Both the position numbers and the translations under genes were made by a program. Under the pieces are notes generated by a model. It made no database searches, had not been told where the DNA came from, and saw only the letters and a program-made list of their open reading frames with translations. DNA of 64,000 nucleotides. It comes from Staphylococcus equorum. GTDB lineage: Bacteria > Bacillota > Bacilli > Staphylococcales > Staphylococcaceae. The stretch spans positions 1,736,001-1,800,000 of the forward strand of contig NZ_CP118982.1 of the NCBI RefSeq assembly GCF_029024965.1, in the 5' to 3' direction. Below, piece by piece: positions 59,273-64,000 of this stretch; within the stretch, counting starts at the first letter, position 1; every line of letters starts with the position of its first letter.

Positions 59273-61120
59273 TTAATCATCTTCTTGCATCAATTGTTTG
59301 ATACGTTTAGATTCTTTTTCACGTGCTGATTTTTCTAGCACTGTTTTTCTAATACGAATATTTTCTGGTGTAACTTCTACAAGTTCATCGTCATTGATAA
59401 ATTGTAATGCTTCTTCTAATGTTAAAATTCTTGGGCGTTTCATACTTACAGTTTGGTCTTTATTAGCAGAACGTACGTTTGTTTGGTTCTTTTCTTTCGT
59501 AACATTAACTGTTAAGTCATTATCACGGTTATGTTCACCAACAACCATACCTTCATATACTTCAGTACCAGGTTCCATGAAGTTTGTACCACGGTCTTCT
59601 AAGCCCATAATTGCATAAGCACTAGCTTTACCTTGATCAAGAGATACAAGTGCACCATTTCTTCTGCCACCGATACGACCTTTAACACGTGGTCTAAATT
59701 CGTCAAATGTATGGTTAATGATACCGTAACCACGAGTTTGAGACATAAATTCTGTAGTATAACCAATTAAACCACGAGCAGGAACCATAAAGATAATACG
59801 AGTTAAGCCATTATCTGTTGTAACCATATCAAGCATTTCACCTTTACGTTGGCCTAATGACTCGATTACAGGACCTGTATATTCTTGTGGTACTTCACAT
59901 TGTACACGTTCAAACGGTTCACATTTCACACCATCAATCTCTTTTAAAATAACTTGAGGTTTAGATACTTGTAATTCAAAGCCTTCACGTCTCATGTTTT
60001 CTATTAAGATTGATAAATGTAATTCTCCACGACCTGCAACAACCCATTTATCTGGTGACTCAGTTGGTGTAACTTTTAATGAAACGTCTGTTTCTAATTG
60101 TTGATCAAGACGTTCTTGAATTTGACGAGATGTTACATAATCGCCTTCACGACCTGCAAATGGTGAATTGTTAACTCTAAATGTCATTTCAAGTGTTGGT
60201 TCATCAATTCTTAATACAGGTAACGCATCTTGGTGATCACTTGGCGTTACTGTTTCACCAACGTTAATATCTTCCATACCCGATACGGCAATTAAATCAC
60301 CAGCATATGCTTCGTTAACTTCTTCACGTTTTAATCCGAAGAAACCAAAGATTTTTGTTACACGGAAGTTTTTAACAGTACCATCTAATTTAATTAAAGA
60401 TACACTGTCTCCTACACGCATTGTTCCTCGGAACACACGTCCTACACCAATACGTCCTAAATAGTCACTATAGTCTAATAGTGCAATTTGGAATTGTAGC
60501 GGCTCTTCTCTATTATCAACTGGTGCTGGTACATAATCGATAATTGTTTCGTATAAAGATTGCATATTTTCATCTTGTTTTTCTGCATCTAAACTTGCAG
60601 TACCATTTACAGCTGATGCGTAAACGACTGGGAAATCTAATTGTTCGTCAGAAGCTTCTAACTCGATAAATAGGTCTAATACTTCATCTACTACACCTTC
60701 AGCACGTGCTTCTGGTTTATCAATTTTATTTACAACTACAACTGGTTTTAAGTTTTGCTCTAATGCTTTTTTCAATACGAAACGTGTTTGTGGCATCGTT
60801 CCCTCATAAGCATCTACTACAAGTACAACACCATCAACCATTTTCATGATACGCTCAACTTCGCCACCGAAGTCAGCATGTCCTGGTGTATCTAAAATAT
60901 TAATTCGATTGTCTTTATAGTTAACTGCTGTATTTTTAGCAAGGATTGTGATACCACGTTCTCTCTCAATATCATTAGAATCCATTGCTCTTTCGTCTAC
61001 TTGTTCATTTTCACGGAATATTCCTGATTGTTTTAATAACTCATCTACTAGTGTTGTTTTACCATGGTCAACGTGAGCGATGATAGCTATATTACGAACG
61101 TCTTCTCTTCTATTAGTCAT
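59273..61120 (-). CDS. typA: Ribosome-associated GTPase TypA/BipA
   Basis: Translational GTPase of the EF-G family needed for ribosome assembly and growth in the cold or under stress. G motifs: [11 protein letters not shown] (G1, 15-25), [17 protein letters not shown] (G3) and VNKIDKPEA (G4). Then domain II, EF-G-like domains III and V, and the BipA-specific C-terminal domain ([19 protein letters not shown]). 615 residues. ATG after AAAGGAA. Divergent from ylaF. Confidence 0.97.
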   Translation of the reverse strand: MTNRREDVRNIAIIAHVDHGKTTLVDELLKQSGIFRENEQVDERAMDSNDIERERGITILAKNTAVNYKDNRINILDTPGHADFGGEVERIMKMVDGVVLVVDAYEGTMPQTRFVLKKALEQNLKPVVVVNKIDKPEARAEGVVDEVLDLFIELEASDEQLDFPVVYASAVNGTASLDAEKQDENMQSLYETIIDYVPAPVDNREEPLQFQIALLDYSDYLGRIGVGRVFRGTMRVGDSVSLIKLDGTVKNFRVTKIFGFFGLKREEVNEAYAGDLIAVSGMEDINVGETVTPSDHQDALPVLRIDEPTLEMTFRVNNSPFAGREGDYVTSRQIQERLDQQLETDVSLKVTPTESPDKWVVAGRGELHLSILIENMRREGFELQVSKPQVILKEIDGVKCEPFERVQCEVPQEYTGPVIESLGQRKGEMLDMVTTDNGLTRIIFMVPARGLIGYTTEFMSQTRGYGIINHTFDEFRPRVKGRIGGRRNGALVSLDQGKASAYAIMGLEDRGTNFMEPGTEVYEGMVVGEHNRDNDLTVNVTKEKNQTNVRSANKDQTVSMKRPRILTLEEALQFINDDELVEVTPENIRIRKTVLEKSAREKESKRIKQLMQEDD

Positions 61121-61218
61121 TTATACAAATTCCTTTCTCGAGTAAATTCCCACTTTTCTTTGCAACTTTTTTATTATATCATATAATTGGTTAAAGAAAA
61201 CTATAAAGGTGTGGTAGT

Positions 61219-61410
61219 ATGCAACAAAAAAAATCGAAAGCAATATTCTGGGTACTTGCTGTAGTAGCTGTAGTATTCTTGCTTTTATTTAGCTTTAGTT
61301 TAGCTGCAACAAATGTTCCATTGATGATTTTAACACTTATATTATTCATTGCAACATTTGGTTACGGTTTCACTTTAAAAAAGAAATATCGCGAAAACGA
61401 TTGGCTATAA
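61219..61410 (+). CDS. ylaF: DUF5325 membrane protein YlaF
   Basis: 63 residues with two hydrophobic helices (about 9-29 and 33-50) between a basic N terminus MQQKKSKAIFW and the tail LKKKYRENDWL. This matches YlaF, which sits next to typA in Bacillales. Function unknown. Confidence 0.82.
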   Translation: MQQKKSKAIFWVLAVVAVVFLLLFSFSLAATNVPLMILTLILFIATFGYGFTLKKKYRENDWL

Positions 61411-61438
61411 TCGAGTCAAATTTTATATACAATCTATA

Positions 61439-61481
61439 AAAGCGTCTCAATTCTAAAAAATAGGATTGAGGCGCTTTTCAT
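61439..61481. terminator. Bidirectional terminator between ylaF and suhB
   Basis: Arms AAAAGCGTCTCAAT and ATTGAGGCGCTTTT (one G-U type mismatch) between convergent genes. Confidence 0.85.
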
Positions 61482-61512
61482 AGGCTGTTTTTTCTTCTAA
61501 AATAATCTTTTA

Positions 61513-62331
61513 TTATTTATTTTTTAAACGTTGTTGCAATAATCCAATGATTTCATTATTTTTTTGAAAATGTTGTTCAATGAGTTCAGCGTGTAATTGT
61601 TTATTCGCCATTACAATAGAACTAGGTTCATAAATTGATAGTGCGTCTCCCATTAAATCTGTACCTTTTCCACCTACTTCATTTAAGATGATGTGACCAC
61701 CAGCAAAATCCCAGGGTTGTAATCGAGGTGTAATATATCCAGCTAATTTTCCGGTTGCGACATGAATAATTTCTAAAGCAGCTGATCCATAAGCTCTGGC
61801 ACTCCTGGATTCTTCTACTATAGGTTTAAATAATTCTCCTAAACGAGGCTTGGTTAGCCAATTAGGATTAATGCCAATAATACTTGTACTTAAAGTTGTC
61901 GATTTTATTTCAGGAAGTCGATTTTCATTCTCGAATGCTCCTTCTCCAACCTTAGCGTGATATAGTGCATCGTTCATCACATCATATACAAATCCTGCAT
62001 ATGGCTGCCCATCATTATAAATACCGATAGAAATTGCAAAATTTTCTTTTTGATGAACAAAATTCAATGTGCCATCAATTGGATCAACTACCCACACAAC
62101 CCCCGTCACGTTGTTAAGGTCATGACCATGCCCCTCTTCACCAATGACATGGTGGTTAGGATATGTTTTTAAAATATTTTCAAAAATATAGTTTTCTGTA
62201 GCTTTATCTACATTAGTCACTAAATCATTAGGATTTGATTTTGTTTCTATCTCTATATCTTCTTTCATTATTTTTTTTACATTATTCCCTGCCTCTAATA
62301 TGAGACCTTTAGCAAACTCGTAAACAGTCAT
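61513..62331 (-). CDS. suhB: Inositol monophosphatase family protein (SuhB/YktC)
   Basis: 272 residues of the lithium-sensitive phosphatase superfamily. Metal and catalytic motifs: NDLVTNVDKATE, IGEEGHG, WVVDPIDGTLNFVH (about 83-96), and WDFAGGHIILNEVGG at about 208. Such enzymes hydrolyse inositol phosphates or related sugar/nucleotide phosphates; natural substrate in staphylococci uncertain. In Bacillus yktC lies beside yktB, and the DUF1054 gene is adjacent here too. Confidence 0.9.
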   Translation of the reverse strand: MTVYEFAKGLILEAGNNVKKIMKEDIEIETKSNPNDLVTNVDKATENYIFENILKTYPNHHVIGEEGHGHDLNNVTGVVWVVDPIDGTLNFVHQKENFAISIGIYNDGQPYAGFVYDVMNDALYHAKVGEGAFENENRLPEIKSTTLSTSIIGINPNWLTKPRLGELFKPIVEESRSARAYGSAALEIIHVATGKLAGYITPRLQPWDFAGGHIILNEVGGKGTDLMGDALSIYEPSSIVMANKQLHAELIEQHFQKNNEIIGLLQQRLKNK

Positions 62332-62594
62332 TGTATCAGCTCCTTATGGACTTCTCATTATACAGTAATTAATACTTAAAAAGTTAATACTTAACTTTTC
62401 TAATTTCTAATAATAATATGTATAAAAATATATTTTGTATATTTTATGATTTCTTACATGTATACCCTATTTAGTCTTTTCTACACGTGCACCATAAAGT
62501 TATGTTTTAAGGTGCGCAAAATGGGCAAAGACAATGTTAAACCAATTATATTATGCTACAATACAAACGTAAATAATGTTTACAGGAGGCCCCA

Positions 62595-63206
62595 ATGACT
62601 AAATACATATTTAAACCTAAAGATTTCAAAGCATTCACAGTTGATGGTCTTGATGCAAGAATGGAAGCGTTAAATGAACGTATCCGACCACAACTTAATG
62701 AATTAGGTGATTATTTCGCACAATATTTAGAAACAGTAACCGGTGAAAAATTTTATCCACACGTAGCTAAACATGCACGTCGAAAAGTTAACCCACCAAA
62801 AGATACATGGGTCGCATTCGCTACAAATAAACGCGGTTATAAAATGCAACCTCATTTTCAAATAGGTCTGTTTGAAAATCAATTATTTGTCATGTATGGT
62901 ATCATGCATGAAACAAAAGACAAAGCACAACAAATAAAAGCTTTCGAGGACCAATTTGAAACACTTAAAAATTTACCAAATGACTATAGCATTAGTCCTG
63001 ATCATATGAGCCAAGAAAAATTTTACATCCATGAAATGTCAGATGAAGACCTAACAAAAGCGCTCAATCGTGTTAAAGAAGTTAAAAAAGGTGAGTTCTT
63101 TGTAGCTCGTACATTGTCACCAAATGCTGAACAATTACAAAGCGATAAAGTCTTTTTAAACTTCCTCGAAGAAACCTTCGAACAATTACTCAAATTCTAT
63201 AAATAA
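62595..63206 (+). CDS. yktB: DUF1054 (UPF0637/YktB) protein
   Basis: 203 residues: [68 protein letters not shown]. This is the complete UPF0637 pattern. A cytoplasmic protein of unknown function with a fold reported as beta-barrel-like. ATG after AGGAGG. Divergent from suhB. Confidence 0.9.
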   Translation: MTKYIFKPKDFKAFTVDGLDARMEALNERIRPQLNELGDYFAQYLETVTGEKFYPHVAKHARRKVNPPKDTWVAFATNKRGYKMQPHFQIGLFENQLFVMYGIMHETKDKAQQIKAFEDQFETLKNLPNDYSISPDHMSQEKFYIHEMSDEDLTKALNRVKEVKKGEFFVARTLSPNAEQLQSDKVFLNFLEETFEQLLKFYK

Positions 63207-63218
63207 TTCATCTGATAT

Positions 63219-63264
63219 ATCTAAAAAGCACGTTACTTAAAATAAATTTAAGTAACGTGCTTTT
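63219..63264. terminator. Bidirectional terminator between yktB and DUF4064 gene
   Basis: Arms AAAAGCACGTTACTT and AAGTAACGTGCTTTT around an 11-base loop between convergent genes. Confidence 0.88.
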
Positions 63265-63307
63265 CTATTTTTACCAATTTATCTTTATAAATGATTGTCA
63301 GATACAT

Positions 63308-63823
63308 TTAGTAAATATACGGGTCATCATCTTTTTTTCGTTTCATTTCTGCCTCAGGATCCATATCTTGCTGCTGGGGCTTTTGTTTTTCTTTTTCGTT
63401 ATTATAAATATTATAATTTGGCATCTGATTGATGTGATTAGCTTGATTATTGTCGTCTTTTTTAACAAATAGCATAATACCAACAATAAACCATAAAATC
63501 ATCGCAATAAAGTTGCCACCAAACATACCAATAATAGCAGAAACGATAAATAAACATCCTGCGAGTATGCGATTGCCTTTAATCGTAAATACTGCAATAA
63601 AAGCTAAAATCGTTGAAATAAGTGTAAAGACACCTTGGAATATGATAGAAGCTTTAAATGCTTCTGGCGACATTTCTACACCTTGTTGTTGGTTCATTTC
63701 ATTAAACACTTCTTTAAATTCTGGCACGTTGATGAACGCATATACAATTATCGAAAATATTAAGAAAATTAAACTAAGACTATTTGCTATCCAAGCTAGA
63801 ATACGTTCTGTTTTCCTACTCAT
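63308..63823 (-). CDS. DUF4064 membrane protein
   Basis: 171 residues. Four hydrophobic segments (about 9-29, 58-80, 86-101, 104-122) begin with KTERILAWIANSLSLIFLI, the DUF4064 start. A long cytoplasmic tail follows, rich in Asn, Gln, Lys and Asp. ATG after AGGAGGAAG. The family is widespread in Bacillales, often several per genome; function unknown. Confidence 0.83.
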   Translation of the reverse strand: MSRKTERILAWIANSLSLIFLIFSIIVYAFINVPEFKEVFNEMNQQQGVEMSPEAFKASIIFQGVFTLISTILAFIAVFTIKGNRILAGCLFIVSAIIGMFGGNFIAMILWFIVGIMLFVKKDDNNQANHINQMPNYNIYNNEKEKQKPQQQDMDPEAEMKRKKDDDPYIY

Positions 63824-63931
63824 ACTCTTCCTCCTATAAATTCATTAATTATATCATAGCAAATTTATGAATAATTAAAAATAACCACGACCTATCGCTA
63901 AATAATATTATGTTAGAGCAATATAAATAAA

Positions 63932-63972
63932 AACCCGATTGCCGCACATCATGTGAGCAATCGAGTTTATTA
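63932..63972. terminator. Terminator-like hairpin near the right edge
   Basis: Arms AAACCCGATTGC and GCAATCGAGTTT with A- and T-rich flanks; probably serves a gene beyond the window. Confidence 0.7.
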
Positions 63973-64000
63973 ATCGAATAACAAATGGAATTGTTTTAAA

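Overview
This window is chromosomal DNA of a Staphylococcus, most likely a coagulase-negative species. The evidence is the low GC content, the protein families and the gene order: a dcw cluster ending in ftsZ, bshC, beta-class phenol-soluble modulins, murI-sdhCAB-uvrC-trxA-mutS2-polX, pheST with a T-box, the ylb genes, ctaA/ctaBM-pycA-ftsW and typA-suhB. The order follows S. aureus, and in blocks also Bacillus subtilis (ylbF-rpmF, ylaF-ftsW-pyc-cta), with the S. aureus virulence genes missing. I cannot fix the species from the sequence alone.

Layout. 0-9.8 kb, all on the minus strand: the division and cell-wall operon mraZ-rsmH-ftsL-pbpA-mraY-murD-divIB-ftsA-ftsZ (ftsZ runs off the left edge), headed by a probable MraZ operator. 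9.9-13.1 kb: bshC, an N-acetyltransferase and a YjjG-type nucleotidase. 13.2-19.6 kb is the accessory part, between the beta-PSM genes and tRNA-Arg(UCU). It holds three 44-residue beta-PSM genes, a GNAT enzyme, a glycosyltransferase with two C-terminal DUF5776-like repeats, a glycerophosphodiesterase pseudogene with two lesions, and an array of three type I toxin-antitoxin-like cassettes interrupted by a phage holin gene whose end was replaced by duplicated tRNA-flanking DNA. In S. aureus the corresponding interval carries the hla/efb/scn-like immune-evasion region, so the site looks like a lineage-variable slot.

19.8-38 kb is housekeeping: a YfcE-type phosphoesterase, XTP/dITP pyrophosphatase, MurI, succinate dehydrogenase, UvrC, thioredoxin, MutS2, PolX, CvpA, ZapA, RNase HIII and phenylalanyl-tRNA synthetase with its T-box leader. 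38-46.7 kb carries an rRNA/tRNA 2'-O-methyltransferase, an odd M23-type protein, rpmF, ylbN, tmcAL, coaD, rsmD, ylbG, a glycerophosphodiesterase, ylbF and a CAP-domain protein. 46.9-49.1 kb is a UvrA-like ABC protein inserted on the opposite strand. 49.3-57.4 kb contains heme A synthesis and oxidase maturation (ctaM, ctaB, ctaA), pyruvate carboxylase and FtsW. 57.7-63.8 kb contains ylaN, a YlaL-like protein, ylaI, typA, ylaF, suhB, a DUF1054 protein and a DUF4064 membrane protein.

Themes. Septal wall synthesis is represented at both ends (dcw operon, ZapA, FtsW). Respiration and central carbon metabolism are represented by sdhCAB, cta and pycA. Regulatory DNA that can be read directly includes the MraZ repeats, a cre-like site, a Fur-like palindrome, a TTTGTGA operator cluster between ctaA and ctaB, the pheST T-box, and paired sense/antisense terminators in the toxin array. 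The most unusual part is the toxin-antitoxin array next to tRNA-Arg.
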